Counted from the first letter of the stretch, positions 53,769 through 62,731 are shown. The stretch is 64,000 nt of DNA from Candidatus Hydrogenedentota bacterium (GCA_024278275.1 JAJRTN010000116.1:1-64000); one strand, 5' to 3'. Notes: generated by a model from the letters alone, not told the origin. Numbers and translations are program-made.

Positions 53769-54236
53769 TCAAAGGGGCGTCCAATCCAGCACCATTACCA
53801 CGGCGTTCTCCTGGCTCCGGGTGTAGTAGCCTTTGCGGACGCCCACTTTGCGAAAACCCAGCGTACGGTAAAGCCGTTGGGCGGGGAGGTTGCTCTCCCG
53901 AACTTCAAGGCGCACCGTCGTGGCCCCCAGCCGGCGGGCTTCATCCAGGAGAAAAACCATGAGCGCCCGCCCCAGCCCCTCGCCCCGGCGGTCGGCACGA
54001 ACCGTTACCTTGGTGAGATGGGCCTCTTCGAGCACCAGCCAGAACCCGCCATAGACGATGAGGGATTCTCCCTCGTAGCCCACGTAGAAGTGGGACGATT
54101 GATTGACGGTCTCCTGGCGAAACATGCCCTGGGTCCAGGGGTCCGGGTAGGCTTCCCGTTCAACGGGCATGAGAACCGGTATGTCGTGCCGCGTGAGTCT
54201 CCGGAGATCGGGTATGGGCGGTGCGTCCCGGCTCAT
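53769..54236 (-). CDS. rimI: Ribosomal-protein alanine N-acetyltransferase (RimI-like)
   Basis: The 155-aa GNAT protein has the acetyl-CoA loop RADRRGEGLGRALM (about residues 77-90), VRLEVRESNLPAQRLYRTLGF and VGVRKGYY, which match RimI. RimI acetylates the N-terminal Ala of S18 and is often next to tsaB. The ATG at 54236 overlaps the tsaB stop (ATGA); a GTG three codons upstream (54245) is possible. Confidence 0.88.
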   Translation of the reverse strand: MSRDAPPIPDLRRLTRHDIPVLMPVEREAYPDPWTQGMFRQETVNQSSHFYVGYEGESLIVYGGFWLVLEEAHLTKVTVRADRRGEGLGRALMVFLLDEARRLGATTVRLEVRESNLPAQRLYRTLGFRKVGVRKGYYTRSQENAVVMVLDWTPL

Positions 54237-54940
54237 GTCTTGCACCGCCGTTCCCGGTTCACCTCGGCCTGGGATTTGCGGAGGTATACGGGCGCCACGA
54301 GGCGGGCATCGGTGGGCGTACCCGCGGCCAACAGGGCGAACGCTTCCGCGGCCACCGCCGACGCGCGAGGCACGTTGCCCGGAACCGGGGCGAAAAGCAC
54401 GCCGGGTGAATGGGCGGCGATACGGTCGCGATACACCGCCGCACCGTCACCCAGCAGGAAGCAGGGCTCATCGGGGTCCCCCGGCCGGTCTTCCAGCAGA
54501 TCTTCCACCGGGCACACCCGATCTTCCGTAAGCTTCGTCCGTGCGCCGTTCTCGAAGCGGTACCAGGCGCCGAAAACCTCCTTCATGCGCGCGTCAATCA
54601 TGGGGCAGACCAGCCCCTGGTGCCATGCTCCCGGACGGGTCATGGCGTCGAGGGTGGGCACGGCCACCAGCGGCAGATCATTGGCCAGGGCGAGGCCCTT
54701 CCACGTGGCCGCGCCAATGCGCAGTCCCGTAAAAGAGCCCGGCCCGTTCGAGATGGCCAGGGCCGTCACATGGCCCAAGTCTTTTCCCGCTTCCCCCAGC
54801 ACCCAATCAACGGTTGACAGGAGCCGCTCGGAATGGAGCCGATGGCAATCGACGGTGGTTTCCGCGAGGATGGCGGTCTCGGTGCAGAGGGCCACCGTGT
54901 TGATGGTGGTCGCCGTGTCCGCCGCCAGGATAACGTTCAT
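54233..54940 (-). CDS. tsaB: tRNA threonylcarbamoyladenosine biosynthesis protein TsaB
   Basis: The 235-aa protein opens VILAADTATTINTVALCTE, followed by HRLHSERLLSTVDWVL and the diagnostic ALAISNGPGSFTGLRIGAATWKGLALA (residues 62-88). TsaB is the ASKHA-fold scaffold that pairs with TsaD to make the t6A37 base in ANN-decoding tRNAs. Its stop overlaps the RimI start, the classic tsaB-rimI arrangement. tsaD and tsaE are not in this window. Confidence 0.95.
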   Translation of the reverse strand: MNVILAADTATTINTVALCTETAILAETTVDCHRLHSERLLSTVDWVLGEAGKDLGHVTALAISNGPGSFTGLRIGAATWKGLALANDLPLVAVPTLDAMTRPGAWHQGLVCPMIDARMKEVFGAWYRFENGARTKLTEDRVCPVEDLLEDRPGDPDEPCFLLGDGAAVYRDRIAAHSPGVLFAPVPGNVPRASAVAAEAFALLAAGTPTDARLVAPVYLRKSQAEVNRERRCKT

Positions 54941-54993
54941 GAGAAACCTCGATTCGCGCCGTGCATGACCGCCCGCCGCGTTTTATGGATACG

Positions 54994-55031
54994 ACAACGG
55001 CCGGCGCCCGTGTTCGGGGACCGACCGTTGT
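54994..55031. terminator. Hairpin in the HU-tsaB spacer
   Basis: ACAACGG and CCGTTGT form a 7-bp stem around a GC-rich inner hairpin (CCGGCG...CGACC), in the 130-bp gap between the HU/IHF stop and the tsaB start. T's flank it only on the plus-strand side, so termination of the minus transcript is uncertain. Confidence 0.3.
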
Positions 55032-55070
55032 TTTGCTGCTCATGCGCCCCATGGTGGTTTCCGGCAACCG

Positions 55071-55433
55071 CTACGCCTGGAGACCGCCGCTTTCGTCCTT
55101 CGAATCCGCGTTTTCAAACGGTTTTTCCCCGGCATCCTTCGGGACGGGTGCCTGCCTGGAAACCAGTTCCTTCATGCGTTTGCCGGGGCGAAAGGTCACG
55201 ACCCGTCGTTCCGGCACCGGCACCTGGTCCCCCGTGCGGGGATTGCGGCCAATGCGCGAGGCACGGGTTTTGACCTCGAACACGCCAAAGTCGCGCAGTT
55301 CCCAACGCTGCCCTTCGGCCAGCGCCTCGGAGATGATGTCAAAAGTGCCTTCCACGATTTTGGCGACATCGCTTTGGGTGACCTCCAGCTTGTTGGCCAC
55401 CTGGATCACCAACTCACGTTTTGTCATGGTCAC
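55071..55433 (-). CDS. HU/IHF-family histone-like DNA-binding protein
   Basis: The 120-aa protein has the HU fold: TKRELVIQVANKLEVTQSDV, WELRDFGVFEVKTRASRIGRNPRTGDQV and ERRVVTFRPGKRMKELV. IGRNPRTG is the DNA-arm signature; the Pro in VPVPERR region sits before the final beta strand. After residue 90 an acidic tail of about 30 residues extends past normal HU/IHF length. The GTG at 55433 has GGAGG about 9 nt upstream; ATG 55427 is also possible. It bends DNA and compacts the nucleoid. Single gene. Confidence 0.92.
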   Translation of the reverse strand: MTMTKRELVIQVANKLEVTQSDVAKIVEGTFDIISEALAEGQRWELRDFGVFEVKTRASRIGRNPRTGDQVPVPERRVVTFRPGKRMKELVSRQAPVPKDAGEKPFENADSKDESGGLQA

Positions 55434-55773
55434 GGGACCACGCCTCCTTCCCTGTTTCGCGGACGCGCGCCGAAGACGCTCCTATGATGAATGATGACAA
55501 CGACTTCGGCGGCCACAGTATACACATTCGTCGGTGGACGCGCCACCTTGGGAAAAGGCCATCCACCCGGGGCGGATGCGGCAAGTCCTTTAGGTGCGGT
55601 ATCTTAACCCGGATTCCGCCCCGGATTGCAAGTGACGCGAACCCCCACAGCGGGGGCGTTGCATTTTGCGCCCGGCGCGGCTATCGTAGGGATGGTTTGT
55701 CCCTGTCGTGGGGACGGACTTTTAACTGACGCAACCAGGGAGCACCCGGACGGACCGGGGGAGCAAGGTGACC
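55434..55773. other. 340-bp divergent promoter region (HU / DUF4432)
   Basis: It holds the HU promoter (a TATACT on the minus strand at about 55517-55522 is a candidate -10) and the leader of the DUF4432 gene. No repeat family or RNA gene is recognised. Confidence 0.4.
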
Positions 55774-56901
55774 ATGGAGATTTACGGGAAAAAATTCACT
55801 GTCAAGCAACTGCGCCGGCGGGTCGGCAACATGGACCAAATCGCCGGTGTGCGCACGGTGCAACTGGACGATGGCAAGGAGCGTCCCACGCGGGCGGCCC
55901 TCATCAAGACGGGCTCCGGGCTCGAATTGACCGTGCTGCTCGACCGGTGTCTTGACATCGCTTCGGCATCGTTTCAGGGCCGGGCCATGGGATGGCGCTC
56001 GGTCACGGGCGACGTGGCCCCCCAATACTACGAGGCCGAGGGCCTGCGCTGGTTGCGGAGTTATTTCGGGGGGCTGGTCACCACCTGTGGCCTCACGCAG
56101 GTCGGCGCGCCCGCCGAAGACAGCGCCCTGAGCGGCGACGGGCTCCATGGGCGCATCGGGAACACCCCCGCAAGCGATATCCAGGTGAGCCAGGCATGGG
56201 AAGGCAACCAGTACGTGCTCAGCGTTTCCGGCACCATGCGGCAGGCCGTGGTTTTCGGGGAGAACCTCACCCTTCGGCGAACGGTCTCGACGCGGCTGGG
56301 GGATAAATCGTTCCGCATTCGCGACGTCCTGACCAACGAGGGCTTCAACCGCACCCCCTTCATGCTGCTATACCACTGTAATATCGGTTGGCCCGCGCTG
56401 GATGCGGGATCCCGGCTTATCAGCCCCAGCCGTTTCGTGGCACCCCGCGACGAGGAGGCGGCCGACGGCCGGGAAAACTGGGCCACCTTCGATCCGCCCA
56501 CCCACGGCTACGATGAAAAGTGCTATTACCACGACATGGCCGCCAAGCGCGACGGCACCGTCACCACCGCCCTGGTCAACGACGGCTTCAAGCGCGGCGA
56601 AGGCTTCGGGGTGTACATTAAGTACAACAGGAAGCAACTGCCGCGCTTCGTGGAGTGGAAGATGATGGGCGAGCAGGATTACGTCGTCGGCCTGGAGCCC
56701 TGCACCTGCGGCGTCGAAGGCCGCGACGTGGACGACCGCCTGGGCCTGCGCCAATGGCTCCGTCCCGGGGAGTCCCGCACCTTCGAGATCGAGTTCGGCG
56801 CCATCAGCACGAAGGAAGAACTGAAAGCCGTCGAACAAGCCGTGGCGGGCGTGCGCCCCAAACTGGTGGAACACTACACCGAATTCGTGAAGAAACGCTG
56901 A
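55774..56901 (+). CDS. DUF4432 family protein (galactose-mutarotase-like fold)
   Basis: The 375-aa protein starts MEIYGKKFTVKQLRRRVGNMDQIAGVRTV, the conserved opening of DUF4432, followed by LELTVLLDRCLDIASASFQGRAMGW, YYEAEGLRWLRSYFGGLVTTCGLTQVG, DGLHGRIGNTPAS, FMLLYHCNIGWPALD and VVGLEPCTCGVEGRD. The conserved His and Glu positions correspond to those used by aldose-1-epimerases. It is found beside sugar-catabolic genes and probably interconverts anomers or epimers of an unusual sugar. The ATG at 55774 is preferred to the GTG two codons upstream. It precedes the GH140-like secreted enzyme. Confidence 0.85.
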   Translation: MEIYGKKFTVKQLRRRVGNMDQIAGVRTVQLDDGKERPTRAALIKTGSGLELTVLLDRCLDIASASFQGRAMGWRSVTGDVAPQYYEAEGLRWLRSYFGGLVTTCGLTQVGAPAEDSALSGDGLHGRIGNTPASDIQVSQAWEGNQYVLSVSGTMRQAVVFGENLTLRRTVSTRLGDKSFRIRDVLTNEGFNRTPFMLLYHCNIGWPALDAGSRLISPSRFVAPRDEEAADGRENWATFDPPTHGYDEKCYYHDMAAKRDGTVTTALVNDGFKRGEGFGVYIKYNRKQLPRFVEWKMMGEQDYVVGLEPCTCGVEGRDVDDRLGLRQWLRPGESRTFEIEFGAISTKEELKAVEQAVAGVRPKLVEHYTEFVKKR

Positions 56902-56995
56902 AAGACGCCGTGGAATCGTGGGCGAAGTAAAAAACTAAAGTGATGCCGTGACCATGGGCGGGGTCCGTGCCGTTGGAACATAAGGACTGTCCATC

Positions 56996-59794
56996 ATGCC
57001 GGGTGCCAGGTTGTTCTTGCCCGTTCTCCTTGTGTTTTCCCTGATCGGCCCGGCGGCCCATGGCGCGGCGCCGGTGGTGATGACCTTCGATTGCGATACG
57101 GAGGGTTTCACCATCCAGCAGGGCGACACCTTCGGGGGAACGCTTCGCCAGGAGAATGACGACGGCCACGGGAAACTCGTCATCACCCACAACGCGGCCC
57201 GCCAGGATCCGCTGGATTCCTCCGTGGACTACAGCCTTATCTCGCGCAACCTGGTGGTGTCCACCGCCGACTACGACCGGGTGGCCATGGGGATCACCAT
57301 CAACGGGGTTGCCGAAACCGACACCGTGCCTTTTGTCCTGGTTACCTATGTGGACGGCGACCTGATGTGGCTTCCGGACCAGCGGGTGCCCGGCGGCACG
57401 TCGGTCTTCCGCTTCAATCCCGGCACCAACGCCAACTGGGACGGCGGCAATACGAATATCCTCCGCTTCGACATCGCCCGGCTGGGGGAGCTTCCAGCCG
57501 GCTTCGACCACAGCCGGGTTTCCTACGAGATCGACTGGATAGCAGTCTACTCCAGCGCGGATAACCCCGGTTTCGTACCCGCCGAACAGGACACCCACCC
57601 CGAATGTCTTCCGGCGCCCGTGCCCGACACGCGGGGCATGACCGAGGCCGACGCGGTGGCCGCCCTGGGCGAGAAACACTTTGTCGCCGGTATCCGGCGG
57701 GTCCCTTCCGATGCCGTTCCCGAGGGACATGTCATCGCCCAACAACCCCCGGGAGGCGTGTTGGCCAAGGCCCGCAGCATCGTGGCGATCACCGTGTCGC
57801 AACCCTATCGTCAATACCGCGTGGCCGAGTTTGCCTTCACGGCGGCGCAGGACCACACCGGCACCGCCTCAACGCTTCAGTTCGATGTCCACTTCACGGA
57901 CCCGGAAGGGACCGTGTACGACGTGCCGGGCTTCTGGGACGGCGGCCTGGCGTGGAAGGCGCGGCTCAACCCGTTGACACCCGGCGACTGGACCTACACC
58001 ACCACCGCGCCGGGGGACGCCGGATTGAACGAACAGGCGGGCGCCTTCACGGTGTTGCCCGCGAATGGAGCGAATCCCCTTTACCGGCATGGCGGCGTCC
58101 TGCGCGTGAGTGACGACCATCGTTATCTCACCCACACGGATGGCACGCCCTTTTTCTGGCTCGGTGATACGTGGTGGTTCTGTCCGGGCACCCTCACGCC
58201 CTTGGGCGGCTCCTCCAACCCGGCCATCGATTCGGCCTTCAGGCATCTCATCGACCACCGCACGCAACAGGGTTTCTCCGTGGTGCAGATGGCCTTTCTC
58301 AGCTCCGGGGAAATGGTCAACCCCGACGCCGACCCGGACTACGGCCGTGAGATGGATTACTACATGGCCTACGCCAATGACGCCGGCATCGTTCCGGTGA
58401 TTGGCCTGACCTTTCACAGCGGCATGGACCAGAAAACGCTGGCGGAGTGGGAGAGGCGGTGGCGCTACGTTATCGCGCGGGTCGGGGCCTACGACGTGAC
58501 CTGGCTTATCACGGGCGAGTACAACGCGAACAACGGCCCCCTGGAGGAACGTATCCCCAAGGTGATGGCCCTGGGCCAGTTTATCAAGGACACCGATCCC
58601 TACCACCGCGCCATGACCGTACACCCCTGGGCCTTCAGCGTGGAAACGCGCGAGGCCTGGGATCAGCCGTGGTATGACTTCATCATGCTCCAGGGGGGGC
58701 ACGGCAACGGTCCGGGCGTGACCGGATACCAGCAGGCCCGGAACCACCTGCCCACCCGGCCCGTGCTTGAAGGGGAGTGCCGCTACGACCACATTCGGGG
58801 CTTCGACGCGGCCGATGTCCGCGAAGTGGCCTATCGCGCCTTGCAGGCCGGTTGCTTCGGCTACACCTACGGCGCCCACGGCATCTGGTATCCCACCCAG
58901 AACCGCGAGGACGACATGTTCTGGCACGACTGGGGCGTGTCGCCGCCCTGGTGGGAGGCGCTCCTTTATCCCGGCGGCGACCAGATGGGCTACCTCAAAG
59001 CACTCTATACCGCCCTCGAATGGTGGCGGCTCGAACCACGGCCCGACGCGGCATCGCACAGCGAGGTGCTCGTCACCGGCGACGGAACCCGGGTCCTGCT
59101 GGTTCATTTCCCGCGCGGGCTGGCTCCCTCCACCGCGGTGACGGTGCAGGGCGCGGCCGCGTCAAGCGTCTACCGGGCCACCTGGTTCGACCCGCGTACG
59201 GGGGCCTTCGCGCCGCTGGCGGAAGCCCTGACCAGCGTGGCGGGCACGCTGAACCTTCCCGCACGGGCGGACAGCCAGGACTGGATGCTCATCCTGCGGG
59301 ATCTCGATGAACCCGTCGAGGTCCCTGACGTCACCGGTTACCCCAGGACGGAAGCCGGGACGCGGCTGCGGGCCCGGGGACTTCTCGCGGAATACACCGG
59401 CTATGACGGCGGGGATGGTTTTGTCGCGGAACAGGATCCCGGCGCTGGAACCACGGTCTCTCCCGAGAGCACGGTGGTCCTCCATATGACGGAAGGCGAG
59501 GACGAACCGGCCGGATTCCACGAGGCCGACACGGACCGGAATGGCCGCCTCGACGTATCGGAAGTGCTCCGGGTCATCCAGCTTTACCAGTGGGGCGGTT
59601 TCCAATGCGCCGCCAACACGCTGGACGGCTACGGTCCCGGTTCGGGCGGCAGGGGCTGTCTGCCCCACACGGCGGACTACGCCCCGGAAGACTGGCGGTT
59701 GAGCTTGCCCGAGGTACTGCGGGTGGTGCAGCTTGCCAGTTTTGATGGGATTACGCCCTGCGCGAACGGCGAGGACGGATATTGTGGCCGGTAG
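56996..59794 (+). CDS. Secreted GH140-like enzyme with two PASTA domains and a dockerin-like tail
   Basis: The 932-aa protein has a signal peptide (1-23, cut after AHG), a CBM-like jelly roll (about 25-185), a first PASTA domain (about 210-268: MTEADAVAALGEKHFVAGI ... GHVIAQQPPGG), a DUF5060 beta domain (about 275-355), and the DUF4038/GH140 barrel (about 360-690: DGTPFFWLGDTWWF, QQGFSVVQMAFLS, VTWLITGEYNANNG, VLEGECRYDH). A second PASTA domain follows (about 775-838: VPDVTGYPRTEAGTRLRARGL), then the paired EF-hand tail (about 842-932: DTDRNGRLDVSEVLRVIQLY ... CLPHTADYAPEDW ... EVLRVVQL). Glu in ITGEY and LEGEC are candidate catalytic residues. Likely a cell-surface or complex-bound glycosidase. 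Confidence 0.87.
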   Translation: MPGARLFLPVLLVFSLIGPAAHGAAPVVMTFDCDTEGFTIQQGDTFGGTLRQENDDGHGKLVITHNAARQDPLDSSVDYSLISRNLVVSTADYDRVAMGITINGVAETDTVPFVLVTYVDGDLMWLPDQRVPGGTSVFRFNPGTNANWDGGNTNILRFDIARLGELPAGFDHSRVSYEIDWIAVYSSADNPGFVPAEQDTHPECLPAPVPDTRGMTEADAVAALGEKHFVAGIRRVPSDAVPEGHVIAQQPPGGVLAKARSIVAITVSQPYRQYRVAEFAFTAAQDHTGTASTLQFDVHFTDPEGTVYDVPGFWDGGLAWKARLNPLTPGDWTYTTTAPGDAGLNEQAGAFTVLPANGANPLYRHGGVLRVSDDHRYLTHTDGTPFFWLGDTWWFCPGTLTPLGGSSNPAIDSAFRHLIDHRTQQGFSVVQMAFLSSGEMVNPDADPDYGREMDYYMAYANDAGIVPVIGLTFHSGMDQKTLAEWERRWRYVIARVGAYDVTWLITGEYNANNGPLEERIPKVMALGQFIKDTDPYHRAMTVHPWAFSVETREAWDQPWYDFIMLQGGHGNGPGVTGYQQARNHLPTRPVLEGECRYDHIRGFDAADVREVAYRALQAGCFGYTYGAHGIWYPTQNREDDMFWHDWGVSPPWWEALLYPGGDQMGYLKALYTALEWWRLEPRPDAASHSEVLVTGDGTRVLLVHFPRGLAPSTAVTVQGAAASSVYRATWFDPRTGAFAPLAEALTSVAGTLNLPARADSQDWMLILRDLDEPVEVPDVTGYPRTEAGTRLRARGLLAEYTGYDGGDGFVAEQDPGAGTTVSPESTVVLHMTEGEDEPAGFHEADTDRNGRLDVSEVLRVIQLYQWGGFQCAANTLDGYGPGSGGRGCLPHTADYAPEDWRLSLPEVLRVVQLASFDGITPCANGEDGYCGR

Positions 59795-60129
59795 TGCTGT
59801 AACCGTCACGAAACTGCGAATGTGCTCGTAAGAGATCATGGGCCAGTTGATGCGGAGCTGGGGAGAAATAGAAGCACCCGCTCGTAATATTCTCATTCGC
59901 GGGCATGGGGCGGAGTTTTCGTATGATGGGCCTTGGCCCACCATCGTTTTGTTTGTTCTTGCGATGTGGCAGTCCCGTTACCAAGGTTCAGGCTACTAGC
60001 CGCCCATGTCGGCGCTTCGGTCGCTCGCCAGCGTTGCCTTTCCCTCCGCGCGGGCAATAGGTACTATACCATGAGCAACTACGAAAAAGCCCGGAGAGGC
60101 AAGACTCCGATTTGCCCCTTGACAAATAC
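59795..60129. other. 335-bp gene-free region with a shift to lower GC
   Basis: Contains the GGGCCTTGGCCC palindrome and T-rich stretch at 59927-59957. From about 60080 base composition drops toward that of the HEPN-like gene, as at the edge of an inserted segment. No RNA gene seen. Confidence 0.4.
59927..59957 (+). terminator. Possible terminator downstream of the GH140-like enzyme
   Basis: TGGGCC-TTGGCCCA (a palindrome, also the core of the dispersed repeat at 1868/13124) is followed at 59946 by GTTTTGTTTGTTC. It lies 133 nt after the stop codon. A repeat that can act as a terminator is plausible. Confidence 0.3.
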
Positions 60130-60618
60130 TTATTGTTTATTATGGATGTCACCTTGATGTTCCCTAGCCCATTTCGTCACGCGAACAGCAGTCTCCAGGA
60201 CGATCTTGGAAGGATAGTGCATGGTATCTTTTCCATAGCGTATCTCGTTTGGATACTTCGACGCTCCATTTTTTACTGCCGTAAGGATGGTGCCTACCGT
60301 AGCGTTGTCGAAGTGTTCGTTCACCATAACAGCCCGTAATCGTGCTGCTGGCATCATGGTGCGATCCTCAGCAATGCGATCCTGAACTCTGCACGAATCC
60401 AACGCACGGAGCAGTTCAGAGAAATCGTGCCCCAATCGAGTGATGTCCTCGACCGACTGGCCGCTACTCTCGAGTAAAGCCTTGAGAGCAATTTCACAAG
60501 CAAGAAGACTAAGGTAAAGGATGGCACGGGTAGTGTCGTCGGACTTATCTCTCTGGTCCGCCAAGTAACGTGCAGCCTCAACCAACTCCTCACTGAAACC
60601 AATACTGTATTCCGCCAT
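60130..60618 (-). CDS. HEPN-like small protein (hypothetical)
   Basis: The 162-aa all-helical protein has YLSLLACEIALKALLESSG (about residues 35-52) and RLGHDFSELLRAL (61-73), the 'ALKALL ... GHD' pattern shared by HEPN-like proteins that act as RNases or toxin partners. R95-x6-H102 (RAVMVNEH) has the spacing of the HEPN catalytic motif, which could be chance. AGGAGC precedes the ATG. GC content is visibly lower than in neighbouring genes, and it stands alone without a nucleotidyltransferase antitoxin partner, suggesting horizontal arrival. Function unproven. Confidence 0.65.
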   Translation of the reverse strand: MAEYSIGFSEELVEAARYLADQRDKSDDTTRAILYLSLLACEIALKALLESSGQSVEDITRLGHDFSELLRALDSCRVQDRIAEDRTMMPAARLRAVMVNEHFDNATVGTILTAVKNGASKYPNEIRYGKDTMHYPSKIVLETAVRVTKWAREHQGDIHNKQ

Positions 60619-60833
60619 TGCTCAGCTCCTGATGCTCACCATGGTGGTAATTCCGGGGGCTTTCATACCAAAATATTTCACAACCCATGGACGGACACCA
60701 AGGCACTTCGCATGTTGGAGAACAGTTTAGTATGATGTCCTCGGTCTTAACAAACCCGAAGGCAAGGGGCGGGTTCGGCTCGCAGAAACGAGGCACCGCG
60801 AGGTTGCCGGTATGCTATGCTTTCCGTGAAACG

Positions 60834-60866
60834 GCCGGTTCGGCGTGACCGGCTTTTCTGTTGTTT
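60834..60866 (+). promoter_or_regulatory. Terminator-like hairpin in the leader of the methionine gene
   Basis: GCCGGT-8 nt-ACCGGC (60834-60853) is followed by TTTTCTGTTGTTT (60854-60866), the form of an intrinsic terminator, 19 nt before the ATG at 60886. As no plus-strand gene lies upstream, it would attenuate the leader of this gene. No known SAM or cobalamin riboswitch core was recognised. Confidence 0.4.
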
Positions 60867-60885
60867 GGCCTATTGGGAGAATTGA

Positions 60886-62721
60886 ATGGACCCGGTCAAG
60901 ACATTGAGCAATGCCTTAAGTGAAGGGACGGTTATATTCGATGGAGCCATCGGCACGGAGGTTTACCGCCGTGGCGTGTTCACGAACCGCTGCTACGACG
61001 AGTTGTGCCTGACGGACGCCAAGCTCGTGCGTGCCATCCATGACGACTATTGCGAAGCCGGGGCCGATGTACTCACCACCAACACTTTCGGCGCAAACGC
61101 CCTCGGCCTGGGCAAGTTTGGACTGGGCGAGCAGGCCGACGCCATTAACCGCGCCGCCGTGGCGCTGGCGCGGGAAACGGCGGACGCGGCGGGGCGACCC
61201 GTCTTTGTCGCGGGTTCCATCGGCCCGCTTCCCGCAACGCTGCCGGAGAAAAGCGGCGACGGCATGGCGGCGATTGCCGCCCAGGTGCGAAGCCTGACCG
61301 AGGCGGGGGCCGATCTCATCTTCTTCGAGACCCAGCGAAGCCGGACGGATCTCGAACGTTGCGCCGCGGTGATGGGCGATTTCGCCGACATGCCTTTCGT
61401 TCTGTCCTGCACGGTCTACCAGAACGGGGAATCGGCCTCGGGCGAACCCCTCGCCCGCCTGCTGGCGCCCCTGCCCGAAGGGCTTCCCGCGCCCTTGGCC
61501 TGGGGGCTGAACTGTGGCGTCGGTCCCGATGCCCTGCTGGCGGCCGCGGAACAGGCGGTCCGGCTCATCGACCTTCCGCTCATCGTGCAGCCCAACGCGG
61601 GCGTTCCCAAGGACGTGGAAGGGCGACAGCTTTACATGTGTTCGCCTTCCTACCTCGCCAGCTACGCGCAACGCTACGTGGAAGTGGGTGTCTCGGCGGT
61701 GGGCGGATGTTGCGGCACCTCGCCCGATCACATCAAAGAAATTGCCCAACGCCTCAAGCCCCTGGCGCGAAGAAAAGTGGATATCCCCCGGGTGGCCCTC
61801 CAGGACAACGTGGCGGAACAGGAGCCCACGCCCTGGGCCGACCGTTCGCGCCTCGCGAGCCGCCTGGCCCGGGGCCAATGGGTCACCACCGTGGAGATCC
61901 TTCCGCCGCGCGGTTATGACCTCACGGCGACCATCGCGAAGGCGAAGAAACTGTACCGCCAGGGCGTGGACGCCCTGAACCTGCCCGACGGTCCGCGCGC
62001 CAGTTCCCGCATGTCGCCCTTGGTGACCGCCTTCCGCGTGCAACGGGAAGCGCAGATCGAGGTGATTCTTCACTTCTGCGCGCGCGACCGGAATCTCATC
62101 GGCATGCAGGCCGACCTGTTGGCCTGCGCGGCGTGCAGTATCCCCAATATCCTTTTCGTTACCGGGGACCCGCCCAAGCTGGGGGATTATCCCTTTGCCA
62201 GCGGTGTCTTCGACGTGGACTCCATCGGCATGTGCGCCATCCAGGACCGCCTGAACCGGGGCATCGACATTGGCGGGCAGGCCATCAACCCCAAAACCAA
62301 TGCCGTCATCGGGGTCGGCGCCGACCCCACGGCCCTTGACCAGGACCGCGAAGTGCGCCGCTTTCGTGAAAAGGTGGAGGCGGGCGCCGAGTTCGCCATC
62401 ACCCAACCGGTCTTCGACACGGACGCCCTGCTCCGTTTTCTCGACGCGGTGGAAGATCTGCATATTCCCATCATGGCGGGCATCTGGCCCCTGGCCAGTT
62501 TCCGCAACGCTTCCTTCATGCAGAACGAAGTGCCCGGCGTGAACGTGCCCGACGAGGTGATGAAACGCATGGCCTCCGTGGACGGCAAGGACGATCAGCG
62601 CCAGGAGGGTATTGCCATAGCACGGGAAATGGTGGACCGCGTGCGCGACCGCATCGCGGGCATCCAGGTCAGCGCGCCCTTCGGCAATATCGACACGGCG
62701 CTGGGTGTGATCCGAGCGTAG
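60886..62721 (+). CDS. Bifunctional homocysteine S-methyltransferase / methylenetetrahydrofolate reductase
   Basis: The 611-aa protein joins two enzymes. Residues 1-295 are a Pfam S-methyl_trans (homocysteine methyltransferase) domain: VIFDGAIGTEVYRRG, TTNTFGAN, and zinc cysteines Cys210 (LNCGVGP), Cys275 and Cys276 (GGCCGTSPDHI). Residues about 320-611 are MTHFR: VTTVEILPPRGYD, DALNLPDGPRASSRMSPL, LHFCARDRNLIGMQADLLA, ILFVTGDPPKLGDYP and EFAITQPVFDTDALLRF. It is the YitJ type of fusion, coupling CH3-THF formation with methylation of homocysteine to methionine. GGGAG lies about 7 nt before the ATG. The cobalamin-binding MetH domains are absent. Confidence 0.95.
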   Translation: MDPVKTLSNALSEGTVIFDGAIGTEVYRRGVFTNRCYDELCLTDAKLVRAIHDDYCEAGADVLTTNTFGANALGLGKFGLGEQADAINRAAVALARETADAAGRPVFVAGSIGPLPATLPEKSGDGMAAIAAQVRSLTEAGADLIFFETQRSRTDLERCAAVMGDFADMPFVLSCTVYQNGESASGEPLARLLAPLPEGLPAPLAWGLNCGVGPDALLAAAEQAVRLIDLPLIVQPNAGVPKDVEGRQLYMCSPSYLASYAQRYVEVGVSAVGGCCGTSPDHIKEIAQRLKPLARRKVDIPRVALQDNVAEQEPTPWADRSRLASRLARGQWVTTVEILPPRGYDLTATIAKAKKLYRQGVDALNLPDGPRASSRMSPLVTAFRVQREAQIEVILHFCARDRNLIGMQADLLACAACSIPNILFVTGDPPKLGDYPFASGVFDVDSIGMCAIQDRLNRGIDIGGQAINPKTNAVIGVGADPTALDQDREVRRFREKVEAGAEFAITQPVFDTDALLRFLDAVEDLHIPIMAGIWPLASFRNASFMQNEVPGVNVPDEVMKRMASVDGKDDQRQEGIAIAREMVDRVRDRIAGIQVSAPFGNIDTALGVIRA

Positions 62722-62731
62722 GGTGTATTGG

